Assembly (NCBI RefSeq): GCF_907163085.1
Contig: NZ_CAJQTX010000004.1
Coordinates: forward strand, 1-64,000
Direction: 5' to 3'
Source: Candidatus Accumulibacter sp. ACC003
GTDB lineage: Bacteria; Pseudomonadota; Gammaproteobacteria; Burkholderiales; Rhodocyclaceae
DNA: 64,000 nt
A model generated the notes under the pieces. The model saw nothing but the letters and a program-made list of their open reading frames with translations, made no database searches and had not been told where the DNA came from. This document shows positions 42,468-50,330 of the stretch, piece after piece. How positions within the stretch are numbered: the first letter of the stretch is position 1; each line of letters starts with the position of its first letter. The translations under genes were made by a program, and so were the position numbers.

Positions 42468-42541
42468 GGCGCGATAGCAAAGCGGTTATGCACCGGATTG
42501 CAAATCCGTTCAGCCCGGTTCGACTCCGGGTCGCGCCTCCA
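42468..42541 (+). tRNA. tRNA-Cys (GCA)
   Basis: A 74-nt cloverleaf. The acceptor stem GGCGCGA pairs with TCGCGCC, the anticodon loop is ATTGCAAAT with anticodon GCA, the T arm contains GGTTCGACTCC, and CCA is encoded. It lies 63 bases after tRNA-Gly and is transcribed with it. Confidence 0.97.
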
Positions 42542-42561
42542 TCGCACACAGATCGCAAACA

Positions 42562-42588
42562 GCCAGCCCCTCCAGGGCTGGCTTTTTT
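42562..42588 (+). terminator. terminator after the tRNA genes
   Basis: GCCAGCCC (42562-42569) pairs with GGGCTGGC (42575-42582) over a 5-nt loop and is followed by six T (42583-42588). It is a clear rho-independent terminator 20 bases after tRNA-Cys. Confidence 0.92.
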
Positions 42589-42599
42589 CGTTGCGCGTT

Positions 42600-43585
42600 T
42601 CGCGCCAGCCGCACGTCAGGCGTTGCCAGGCAAGCATGACCAAAATCAGCCACGACGAGCGGCGATGAAGCGTTTCACATCAAGCGGCGTTTTGAGGCTC
42701 AATATCCTTTCGTGTGGGGAACGAGCACCGGTCGCCTTCGGTCTTGACGCTTCCCGGAGCTGACCTGCTCTTGGTCATGTCAGTTCGCCATGATGGTCGT
42801 CGTCGGTGACCCGGCGATTCCCGTAGCGTTGTCGGTTCGCAATGCACTGCAGAAGCCGACCTCGCCAACGTCGGGTGATTTCACCGCCGTGAAGCGGCAA
42901 GAGCGTCTTCTCGGCGAGCGCCGCATAACCCGGAACAGTTCCTCGTTGGCCTGCAAAGCGAGTGCGCGCTGAAAAGTGGCGGGAAGCTGTTACGTCGATG
43001 GCTTTCCTGGAATAGGTGTACAGGCCTGCCACACATGTTCCAGCGCTCTCTTCCCCGCGGGGTATTCCGGAAGCCACCACAGGAGGTGCCACCGGGATGT
43101 ATGAGCCTGGCTTATTCACAGTCCTCTGCTCTCCATCAGCCTCCCTGGCCGGAAAACCACAAACAGCATGACGAACAGTGACCGTGCTCAGATAACTTCG
43201 CTGCTCGATGCCGTCGCTTTCCCTGCGGCCGTGTTTGGCGCCTTGTACCACGGCCGTTGGCGGATCGAAGCAGCGCAAGGATCGCTTGGAAGTCGTGGCT
43301 TGTCCGGGCAAGCTGCCAATCAGAATTTCGCTGCCAAGGCGCTCTTTGACCGCCTGAATGCCCGGGCGGCCTACGTCGTCGCCTACCCTCATAAGCGGTT
43401 CGCAGAAAATATTTCGTGTTTCAATGCCTGTTTTTGCAAGGCAAAGAGCCTCTGAAGATCGGGAAACTTATCTGAGAGCGCTTACTCGACCGCGTACGCA
43501 GGGGCAAGTCTTTCCGCTGGCCAAGGGTCAAAAATAGTGAAGTCAAAAGGGCGGAACTGATCGCGCACAGCGGCGGGTCGTCGCG
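42600..43585. other. about 1 kb without an intact gene, next to the tRNA pair
   Basis: Open frames on both strands are short and lack ribosome sites. Only the 43168-43455 fragment resembles a known protein. The 3' sides of tRNA genes are common landing sites for mobile DNA, and the accessory TIR/STAND genes begin directly after this stretch, which looks like a mobile-element graveyard. I see no repeat of the tRNA 3' end that would mark an attachment site. Confidence 0.5.
43168..43455 (+). pseudogene. C-terminal remnant of an IS4-like transposase
   Basis: The 95-residue frame has FGALYHGRWRIEAAQGSLGS, which resembles the catalytic-Glu region of IS4-type transposases (Y..RW.IE..F..IK), then a degenerate QAANQNFAAKALFDRLNA block. 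The N-terminal catalytic aspartates are missing, and the sequence before and after is out of frame, so this is a decayed fragment. Confidence 0.5.
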
Positions 43586-46054
43586 TCAGTCGGGCGCCGC
43601 GGCCTGGCCAGCGCTCACCGCATCGAGCAGGCGTAGGGCGCGCTTGAGTTCGGCTCTCGTCTGTTCGCCCACGTTGCTCCGCGCGAGCATGCGCTCGACG
43701 GCTTCGCGCGCGCCCGCCGCCCACGCCGGGTCCCATGCCAGCGGCGCGGTGCGGGTCAAGAAGTAGAGCAGGTTGATGCGGCCGTTGACCGACAAGGCGT
43801 CGATGCGCTCGGGCCGGAGCAGCGCCAGTGCGGCGGCAATCGCCTGCGGCGAGGCGGTGTAGAAATCCTGTAATTGCTGGCCGGCGGCTTTTCGCTCGTC
43901 GCTGCCGGCCGCGTCGAGTTGTCCCAGCAGGCGCTCGATCTCGGCTGGGTCGGGGCGCGCCAGCCAGATCTCGAACTGGCGCTGTTTCAGCTGCGCTCCA
44001 TAGCCCTTGACGAGAACTGGCCGCAGCGAGCCGAAGTTCCAGCGCTTGAGCAACTCGGCCAGAGTTGCCGCGTCGTCAGCATCGTCCTTGCGGAAGTAGC
44101 GCAGGTCCGAGCGCGCGGGCGCCACGCGCACCAATTCCGATCCCGGAGTCGAATAGCCGGCCTTGCCGAGTTGCGTAGCCAGGCGCGCCATTATCTCTTT
44201 CTGGCTCGCGTCGGCGTACTGCAGGTAGACGAGAGACTTGCTCTGCATGGCCTGCTCGACCTGTTGCGCCTGCTGGACGACGGCGCGCAAGTCGGGCGTG
44301 TTGCTCTCCGCAGCTCGGTACACGACGTCCAGTTGCCGCTGTGCCGAGTTCGCCATGGTCAGCGCCGAGCGCTTCGCGCTTTCAGCATTGAGCGCCGCCT
44401 CCTCTGCTGTCGCCGCCTTGGCGGCTTCGTCGTCAGCTCTGCTCGTGGCCGACCTGGCCTGCGACCACCAATAGCCGACCAGCACCAGCGCAGCGGCGAG
44501 GAGCAATGCTCCCAGAATCCAGCTCCGCCGCTTCAGCATCCGGGCGCGATGCTCGCGCTGCGCCGCTTCGGCCTGCGTCTCTTCGTCGAAAGCGCGTTGG
44601 CTGCGATCGAGAAACTCGAGCATCGCATCGAAGCCATCACGATAGCGTGCGGCCCAGGCCGCGCTGGGCTGCTGGCGCTCCAGCCAGCTAATGGCAAACT
44701 GCAGGTCAGGCTGGCGCAGCAGCGCCGACTCGCCGGCGCGGTGCAACTCCGCGCCTTCGGCAAGCCGGCGGTAGGCTTGCGCCGACCGCGCTTCCTCGTC
44801 GGCCCAGCCGCGTAACCGCTCCCAGACCCGCATCAGGCTTTCGTGCGAGATGTCGATCGGTGTGTCGGGCTGCAGCAGCGTACCGGCCGGCGGCATCACG
44901 AACGAGCGCGTCGGGTCGCGGAAGACCTCGATCACCGCCGTCAGTTCGGCGACGCTGGCGCCGGTGACGGCGCAGAGCGTGTCCAGCCGCGTCGGGCGGC
45001 GCGTGCCGCGGGCGTCGGTGACCTTGTCGGTGATTGCCTTGAAGACGGCCTCGGCCAACTCGCGCGGGCGGCCCTCGGCGAGCTCGCCGAAGGCCTCTTC
45101 GGCATGTTGGTTGAGCGCGTGCGCCATCGTGCCGACGGCTTCGTAGTGCAGTAGCGCCAGCGCACCGGCGCCATCATCCTGGTGCCAGCGTGCCCAGGTC
45201 CGGTTGAGCGCGTGCTGCAGGATCGAGAGCTGGTCCGGGTTGTCGCCGACATCGTTGACCAGGCGCGTCAACAGCACCGGGTCGATCGTCGCACCGCTGA
45301 CGCCCACCGGCCCGGCGATGGCCGAGCGACGCTCGTCGCGGGTCATTCGCGGCACCAGGTACTGGCCGCGGTTGATGGCCTCGGGCAGGCCGAAGAACTG
45401 CGCGCAATCGCCGAGAAAGTCGGAGCGCATGGTGATCACCACGCAGAAGCGCAAGCCGGGGTGCGCGCCGACCTCGAGCAAAAGGTTTACGAAGGCGACG
45501 GCTTCCTCGCCGGCGCTGCCCAGGGGCTCGCTGGCAGCTGCGCTCGTCGCCAGCGCGGGCGACGTCGCCAGGCTCCGGTAGCGGAACAGCTCCTCGAACT
45601 GATCGACGATCAGCAGCACGTTCTGCCGCGCCTCGAGGTGCCCCTGCTCGAATGCATCGACGAGGCCGAGCTTGCTCATGCGCAAGGTCGCCTCCATCAT
45701 CTCGGCCGCCGAGAACCCCGAGTCGTCCGCGTTTTGCGGTCCAAGCAGGCCGGGGCGCGCCAGCGCCTCGGCGAGCGCGCGCAGCGGCCGGTTGCCGGGG
45801 CGCAGGGTGGCGACGCGCCAGGCGCTGCCAGCGTCGGCCATCAGGCCGCGGTGCAGGGCCGGCACCAGGCCGCAGTTGACCAGCGACGACTTGCCCGATC
45901 CCGAGGTGCCGACGACGGCCAGAAAGTGCGTCGCGGCCAGCTTGTCGACCAGCGCATCGACTTGCGCCTCGCGGCCGAAGAACAGCGCTTCCTCGCCTTC
46001 GTGGAAGGGCCGCAGGCCGGGGAAGGGATTCGCTGCCGGTGTGGCGGCGGTCAC
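43586..46054 (-). CDS. membrane-anchored nSTAND1-type NTPase, 822 aa
   Basis: A STAND-class ATPase. The N-terminal NPFPGLRPFHEGEEALFFGREAQV is the hallmark entry of nSTAND1 domains. Walker A is VGTSGSGKSSLVNCGLVPAL near residue 48, Walker B is VLLIVDQFEELFRYR near 148, and winged-helix-like segments follow to about 420 (ISHESLMRVWERLRGW). A transmembrane helix (ILGALLLAAALVLVGYWW) lies near 528. After it come an Ala-rich coiled coil (about 548-620), a segment like a LytR_C/SPOR-type periplasmic or sensor domain (about 635-710, LRYFRKDDADDAATLAELL) and a C-terminal helical part. The start overlaps the TIR gene end by four bases, so both are made together. Such ATPases act as sensors in conflict systems; the trigger is unknown. 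Confidence 0.8.
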   Translation of the reverse strand: MTAATPAANPFPGLRPFHEGEEALFFGREAQVDALVDKLAATHFLAVVGTSGSGKSSLVNCGLVPALHRGLMADAGSAWRVATLRPGNRPLRALAEALARPGLLGPQNADDSGFSAAEMMEATLRMSKLGLVDAFEQGHLEARQNVLLIVDQFEELFRYRSLATSPALATSAAASEPLGSAGEEAVAFVNLLLEVGAHPGLRFCVVITMRSDFLGDCAQFFGLPEAINRGQYLVPRMTRDERRSAIAGPVGVSGATIDPVLLTRLVNDVGDNPDQLSILQHALNRTWARWHQDDGAGALALLHYEAVGTMAHALNQHAEEAFGELAEGRPRELAEAVFKAITDKVTDARGTRRPTRLDTLCAVTGASVAELTAVIEVFRDPTRSFVMPPAGTLLQPDTPIDISHESLMRVWERLRGWADEEARSAQAYRRLAEGAELHRAGESALLRQPDLQFAISWLERQQPSAAWAARYRDGFDAMLEFLDRSQRAFDEETQAEAAQREHRARMLKRRSWILGALLLAAALVLVGYWWSQARSATSRADDEAAKAATAEEAALNAESAKRSALTMANSAQRQLDVVYRAAESNTPDLRAVVQQAQQVEQAMQSKSLVYLQYADASQKEIMARLATQLGKAGYSTPGSELVRVAPARSDLRYFRKDDADDAATLAELLKRWNFGSLRPVLVKGYGAQLKQRQFEIWLARPDPAEIERLLGQLDAAGSDERKAAGQQLQDFYTASPQAIAAALALLRPERIDALSVNGRINLLYFLTRTAPLAWDPAWAAGAREAVERMLARSNVGEQTRAELKRALRLLDAVSAGQAAAPD

Positions 46055-47544
46055 GACGATGTTCCGTTGCCGGCCAACGCCGCCAGCAGTGGCTGCAAGG
46101 GGGCTGCCGACACGCCGTCCAGCAGGTCGATCAGCTCGGCGCCGCCGAGCAGTTGCAGCAGTTGCTTGTCGGCGCTAGCCGGCGGTAGCAGGCAGGTCCA
46201 CAGCGAGCGGGCTTTGCCGCTGGCGGCCAGCGCCACCTGCTTGCGCAGATCGTTCTGCTGGTGGAACTTCCAGACCTCGTCGCCGGCACCGTAGAAGAGC
46301 AGCACCGCGTCGCAGGCCGACAGCAATTGTGCGTTTGCCTCACGCAGCGCCGCGGCGTCGCCGACGAAGACCGGCAGCGTCACCTGCAGGCCCTGCGCCA
46401 GCAGCAGCTTGAGCAGCGGCACCGACGCCGCGCGATCGGCCTCGCTCATCAGTACGTGCACGGTCTGCTGGTCCGTCGCTGCCGCGGCGGCCGCCGGCGC
46501 GGCGGCCGTCTCGATCTGGCGCAGCAGCAGATGCATCGTACCCTTGAGGGCCTCGACGTCACCGCGCAGCAGATCGGCGCCGAACTGCAGCGCTGCGTCA
46601 CGTTGTAGCGCATCAATGAACAGCTGCTGCTCGGGGCGCTCGCCTTTGATCATCTCGGGTAGCCAGATAATGCGCCGTAGCGCGCTCTGCCGGCAAAGCT
46701 CGGCGGCAACGTGGTTTTCGAGCATCGCCAGCGAGCGGCCGCTGGGGCCGTCGGGTACCGGTCCGACACTGCTGCCGACGAGGTGGATGGACAGTGCGCA
46801 GCGTTCGAGTTGCGCCTTCAGCTCGGGCAGCAGCGCGTCTTCGCTCTGCGGCAGCTGTTGCGCCGGCAGCACTTCGTGGCCGTGCATGCGCAATTCGGTC
46901 GCCAGCCGTTCGCGCGCGTCACGCAGATCGCTGCCGCAGTCGGCGAGAAACACCACCGGCCGCTTTTGCTGGGCATCGGCGACGCTCGCCGGCGCGGCGT
47001 CGCTCAGTTGTCGCAGGCTCTTGGCGATCTCCCAGGCCAGGCTGCTCAGCTTGCCGAGAAACTGTTGTCGCGCCTCTTCGCCGAAGGCCGGGTCGAGCTC
47101 CTGCGGGTCATCGTGGTCGAGTGCGTAGAACGGGTAGCCGAGCATCTGCTGCACCACCTCGGGCAGCGCTGAAGCCTGCTCGAACGGCGTCTTGATGACC
47201 TTGAAGACGCGGCTCTTGTTGCCGACCGTGACGCCGCCGTTGCCCGCCGCGGCCTTGCAGAATTCCAGCAGTTCGCGCGTGCACCATTCCGAGCGCACAT
47301 AGCGCGGGCTGAGGATGGAGACCAGCAGCGCGGTTGTCGTGAACTGGCCGACGATCTCGTCGGCGAAGACGTCGTTGCCGTCGAGCTTGTCGTCGCGCCA
47401 GATGCGCGCCTTCTCGCCCAGGCGTTGGCTGAGCATGGCCTGCAACGTGGCATGGAACTGCGATACCCAGCCTTTCTGGCCAGGCGTCAGCGGCTCGTTG
47501 TCGATATGCGCGTAGCTGATGAAGGCATCTTGGTTGAAGCTCAT
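46051..47544 (-). CDS. TIR-domain protein with three TIR-like repeats, 497 aa
   Basis: Residues 5-190 form a TIR domain (DAFISYAHIDNEPL..., IWRDDKLDGNDVFADEI, LVSILSPRYVRSEWCTRELLEF); the W-x3-E motif in EWCTREL is where the catalytic Glu of TIR NADases lies. A second TIR-like Rossmann unit is near 200-335 (VVFLADCGSDLRDARERLATEL, LSIHLVGSSVG, RRIIWLPE). A third is near 370-480 (VHVLMSEADRAASVPLLKLLL, LLSACDAVLLFYGAGDEVWK). Bacterial TIR effectors deplete NAD or make signalling nucleotides when a partner senses infection. The partner is probably the overlapping STAND ATPase. The start is ATG 47544 with GAGG/GGAGA-like sequence upstream. Confidence 0.82.
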   Translation of the reverse strand: MSFNQDAFISYAHIDNEPLTPGQKGWVSQFHATLQAMLSQRLGEKARIWRDDKLDGNDVFADEIVGQFTTTALLVSILSPRYVRSEWCTRELLEFCKAAAGNGGVTVGNKSRVFKVIKTPFEQASALPEVVQQMLGYPFYALDHDDPQELDPAFGEEARQQFLGKLSSLAWEIAKSLRQLSDAAPASVADAQQKRPVVFLADCGSDLRDARERLATELRMHGHEVLPAQQLPQSEDALLPELKAQLERCALSIHLVGSSVGPVPDGPSGRSLAMLENHVAAELCRQSALRRIIWLPEMIKGERPEQQLFIDALQRDAALQFGADLLRGDVEALKGTMHLLLRQIETAAAPAAAAAATDQQTVHVLMSEADRAASVPLLKLLLAQGLQVTLPVFVGDAAALREANAQLLSACDAVLLFYGAGDEVWKFHQQNDLRKQVALAASGKARSLWTCLLPPASADKQLLQLLGGAELIDLLDGVSAAPLQPLLAALAGNGTSS

Positions 47545-47742
47545 CGCGGTGGCCAGGGTTGGAGAAGGACAGGGAATCCAGAGGCACCAGGAAAGTATAG
47601 CAACTTTCCCCGCCGGACCTGGCGAAGCGAATCGACTCGCTGGCAGCCGTCGGCGATGCGCCGCGACGACCAGGGCAAGGGGGCGAACGCTGCGAGGCGC
47701 ACGCCAGCGGTTTTCGGCGCGAGGCGCCTTGCCGGTCGCGTC

Positions 47743-48711
47743 TTACAGCGAATACGGTCGATGCAGCCATTTACGAACGACGTTGAGGTCGCGTTGCGGG
47801 AGGTAGGCGAAGCCGGCCCGCGAGTCCTCGATGACCGCCTCGGCGACCCAGTGCGGTACCACTTTGCCGGCGAGCATCAGAAAGTACCAGGCCATCGGGT
47901 AACCCGCCTCGTGGTCGAAATGGGCGAGGTCCTCGTTCAGCTGCAGACCGTGCGTGCCGGCGTCGGTGTCAAACTCTGGCGTCTCGCCGGCCCTGGTGGC
48001 GATCGCCTGGGCGCAGAAAACCGTTTGTTGGTAGTGGTCGAGATGCTCCCGGGTGGCGATCACCCAGTGATTGCAATAGGCGCTGGTATGGCCGGCGCTG
48101 CTCGCGCTCCAATCGTCGAGCATGCGGTGGATCGCTGCCGGCTCGGGCCTGCGCGCCAGCATTCGGCGCAGATAGGCACCGACGTGCTGCAGACGCCGAA
48201 AAGCGTAGAAGGGCATTGCCAGCGGCAGCGGCTGGTCGACGCCGCTGCGCGGGTCGAGTAACTCGTCGAGCGTGTCGGGCTGCCTGGCAAACAGCTGATG
48301 GGCGCGCATCTCCTGCAGGTCTTCTATTTCCAGTTGCAGGAAATCCGCGCTGCCGGTGCCGGCCGTGGCCACCAGATAGTGGGTCTGGCCGACCAGGCGG
48401 GTGGCGTACAAGCGCCGATCGGCAAACTCGTCGGTCAGCTTGGCAAGGTCGCCGGCGCTTTCTGCGAGGGCTTCCTCGGCCCAGTCGCCGAGATTGTCGG
48501 AGACCCGCTGGCCGTTCTCGGCGACGATTCCGCCCAGGCGATACCAGCCGCCGCGGCTCATCGCATGGCGGAATTTCCACTCGGGCAGGGCCTGCGTCAA
48601 GGCCTTGACCAGCGCGCCAGGGCCGTTGCTGACGGGCAGCTTGAGGCAGCATTCGACGACGGCGGGGGCGAGCGACTTGCAGTGTTCCGACCAGGCCAGG
48701 GCTTCTTTCAT
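47743..48711 (-). CDS. uncharacterised protein at the end of the nif operon, 322 aa
   Basis: I do not recognise the family. It is a soluble, helix-rich protein with many aromatic, His and Trp residues in the C-terminal half (YCNHWVIATREHLDHYQQT, LAHFDHEAGYPMAWYFLMLAGKVVPHWVAEAVIEDS). It has no signal peptide, membrane segment or Cys cluster. It lies 15 bases after the DUF6129 gene in the same direction, so it is probably co-transcribed with nif genes and may serve nitrogenase maturation or protection; that is inference from position. Confidence 0.7.
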   Translation of the reverse strand: MKEALAWSEHCKSLAPAVVECCLKLPVSNGPGALVKALTQALPEWKFRHAMSRGGWYRLGGIVAENGQRVSDNLGDWAEEALAESAGDLAKLTDEFADRRLYATRLVGQTHYLVATAGTGSADFLQLEIEDLQEMRAHQLFARQPDTLDELLDPRSGVDQPLPLAMPFYAFRRLQHVGAYLRRMLARRPEPAAIHRMLDDWSASSAGHTSAYCNHWVIATREHLDHYQQTVFCAQAIATRAGETPEFDTDAGTHGLQLNEDLAHFDHEAGYPMAWYFLMLAGKVVPHWVAEAVIEDSRAGFAYLPQRDLNVVRKWLHRPYSL

Positions 48712-48726
48712 CGGGGATTCTCGGGG

Positions 48727-48990
48727 TCATTCCTGGTCAACCCGGGCCGCCAGCAGGACGCCGGTGGCTGACGCCAGGTCGCTGGTCCGGCTCAGGCAGT
48801 GGCCGGAAGCGCCGGCAATCAGGTAGAGGTCGTAGCCGTCGACGCCGAGCACCGGCTGGTGGCTCGGCGAGACGTCATCGGCGCTGCATTCGCTGCAGTG
48901 CAGCTCGGGGAAGCGTCGGCGCATGGCGGCGGCAAGTGGCTCGATCTGCACCGCGGCAGCGAGCTGCGCGAGTTGCTGCGGGCTGATCAT
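48727..48990 (-). CDS. nif-associated DUF6129-like small protein, 87 aa
   Basis: An 87-residue protein with a helical N-terminus (QQLAQLAAAVQIEPLAAAMRR) and the block LHCSECSADDV...YDLYLIAGASGHCLSRTSDLASATGVLLA. This pattern matches the small DUF6129 proteins found in nif clusters; function unknown. ATG 48990 overlaps the nifY stop by four bases. Confidence 0.65.
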   Translation of the reverse strand: MISPQQLAQLAAAVQIEPLAAAMRRRFPELHCSECSADDVSPSHQPVLGVDGYDLYLIAGASGHCLSRTSDLASATGVLLAARVDQE

Positions 48991-49712
48991 CGATCGGCGT
49001 CCAGCGTCGCCGCGAAGCGCGCCAGCGAAGCCGCCGGAACGCCCATGATCTGCGCCAGCCACGGTGGCGGGCTGGACAGGCGCTGCTGCAGCTGGACGAG
49101 CAACTCACGTGCGCCGCCGCCGTTCGCCAGCTTGATCGGATGGATGCCGGCACGTACCACCTTGGCGGCTGCCGGGCCACCGATCGATTGCAGGTAGACG
49201 ATCTGGCAATCTTTGATCAGCGCCGCGCGCGCGTCGTTGCGGTCTTCGCTGGCGTCGGCTTCGACGGTCGTGCGCACGGCAATCAGCTTGATCGCCTCGG
49301 GACCGAGTTGATAGATCAGGAAGCGCTCGCACGAACCGAAGTGGCCGTCGAGGTTTTCGCCGCGATTGGCGGCGACGGCGACACGGATCGAGCCCGGCAT
49401 TTCGCCGTCGCGGTAGGTGTCGAGCACGGGAAAGTCCTGGTTGCTGATGCCATCGCCCCAAAGCAGGCGAACGGCGCCTTTCAGCGCTTCGGCATCGACG
49501 CCGACGTGACACGCTTGCTCGGCGAAGTCGCCGGCGAGGATGACGCGCAGGTCCTCGACGCTCAGCGTCGCCAGCTTGGCCTCGGTCAGCGGCGCAGCGA
49601 GCCGCTCAAGCAAGGCGCCGAGCAGCGCGCGGACGTCGAGACCATCGAGGGTGCGGGCAGCCAGCGCGATGCGCAGCGCGGCTTCGCGGGAGGCGACGGG
49701 GGGTGCAGACAT
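48987..49712 (-). CDS. nifY: NifY/NafY-type cofactor-binding protein, 241 aa
   Basis: NifY-family proteins hold FeMo-co or apo-NifDK during nitrogenase maturation. Residues 1-100 form a helical domain. Residues about 108-215 are the dinitrogenase Fe-Mo-cofactor-binding fold (IRVAVAANRGENLDGHFGSCERFLIYQLG, IVYLQSIGGPAAAKVVRAGIHPIK). The two-domain size fits NifY/NafY rather than the short NifX. It lies after the ferredoxin gene in the nif operon. Confidence 0.85.
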   Translation of the reverse strand: MSAPPVASREAALRIALAARTLDGLDVRALLGALLERLAAPLTEAKLATLSVEDLRVILAGDFAEQACHVGVDAEALKGAVRLLWGDGISNQDFPVLDTYRDGEMPGSIRVAVAANRGENLDGHFGSCERFLIYQLGPEAIKLIAVRTTVEADASEDRNDARAALIKDCQIVYLQSIGGPAAAKVVRAGIHPIKLANGGGARELLVQLQQRLSSPPPWLAQIMGVPAASLARFAATLDADR

Positions 49713-49806
49713 GAAGCTCTCCAGGCCAGTAAGCGGTAAGTTCCGGAGCGGCGGTGGCGCTTGGCGGCGCCGCTAGTAGCGCAACGATAGGGTGCCCCGC
49801 CGCTGC

Positions 49807-49998
49807 TCAGGCGTAGCTGATACAGCCCGCCGGGCAGACGTCGACGCACAAGGGCGTATCGTTGTGGCCGTCGCATTCGCTGCAGGTGCCGGCGTCGATC
49901 TTGTAGAAGATCTTGCCGGCGCTGATCGATTTGGTCGGACAAACCGGCTTGCAGTCGCCACAGGCGGTGCACATGTCCGAGTCGATTTTCATTGCCAT
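49807..49998 (-). CDS. 2[4Fe-4S] ferredoxin, FdxN type, 63 aa
   Basis: A small ferredoxin with cluster motifs CTACGDCKPVC (C-x2-C-x2-C-x3-C) and CSECDGHNDTPLCVDVC (C-x2-C-x8-C-x3-C). The longer second loop is typical of nif-linked FdxN-type ferredoxins that feed electrons to nitrogenase or to NifB. ATG 49998 is preceded by AGGAG about seven bases away; the longer frame upstream has no support. Confidence 0.9.
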   Translation of the reverse strand: MAMKIDSDMCTACGDCKPVCPTKSISAGKIFYKIDAGTCSECDGHNDTPLCVDVCPAGCISYA

Positions 49999-50048
49999 GG
50001 TGCTTCTCCTTGGTTGTTGGGCGAGACGCGCAGCCCGCCCGATAGTCC

Positions 50049-50276
50049 TCAGTCCTCGGCGGCGCCGAGGCGCCTGGCGCGCAGGGAAATCGGCAGGCGC
50101 GGCGGCCTGGCGATCGGCTCGATGTAGTACGCGCCACCGTTGCCCAGCTTCAGTTCGCCGCCCCATTTCGCATCGCTGTCGAATTCGATGGACTCGATCG
50201 AGGCTTCCAGATCGCGCTTTGGCAGGTAGAACACCAGCCCACCGCTGTCGGCTTGCCGGATCATGATGTTGGCCAT
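50049..50276 (-). CDS. nifT: NifT/FixU protein, 75 aa
   Basis: A short protein with MANIMIRQADSGGLVFYLPKRDLE and GGELKLGNGGAYYIEP, typical of NifT, which follows nifK in most clusters and whose role is not settled. The start MANIMI at 50276 is used, 54 bases after nifK. Confidence 0.9.
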   Translation of the reverse strand: MANIMIRQADSGGLVFYLPKRDLEASIESIEFDSDAKWGGELKLGNGGAYYIEPIARPPRLPISLRARRLGAAED

Positions 50277-50330
50277 GTCTGTCACACTCCTGCTGGACCG
50301 GCGGGGCACTGACCCCGCCGGCGGTGCGCA

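Noticed and set aside
42775-43392. 205-codon minus-strand frame by the tRNA genes
   Set aside because: No motif or ribosome site, and it overlaps the IS4-like remnant on the other strand.
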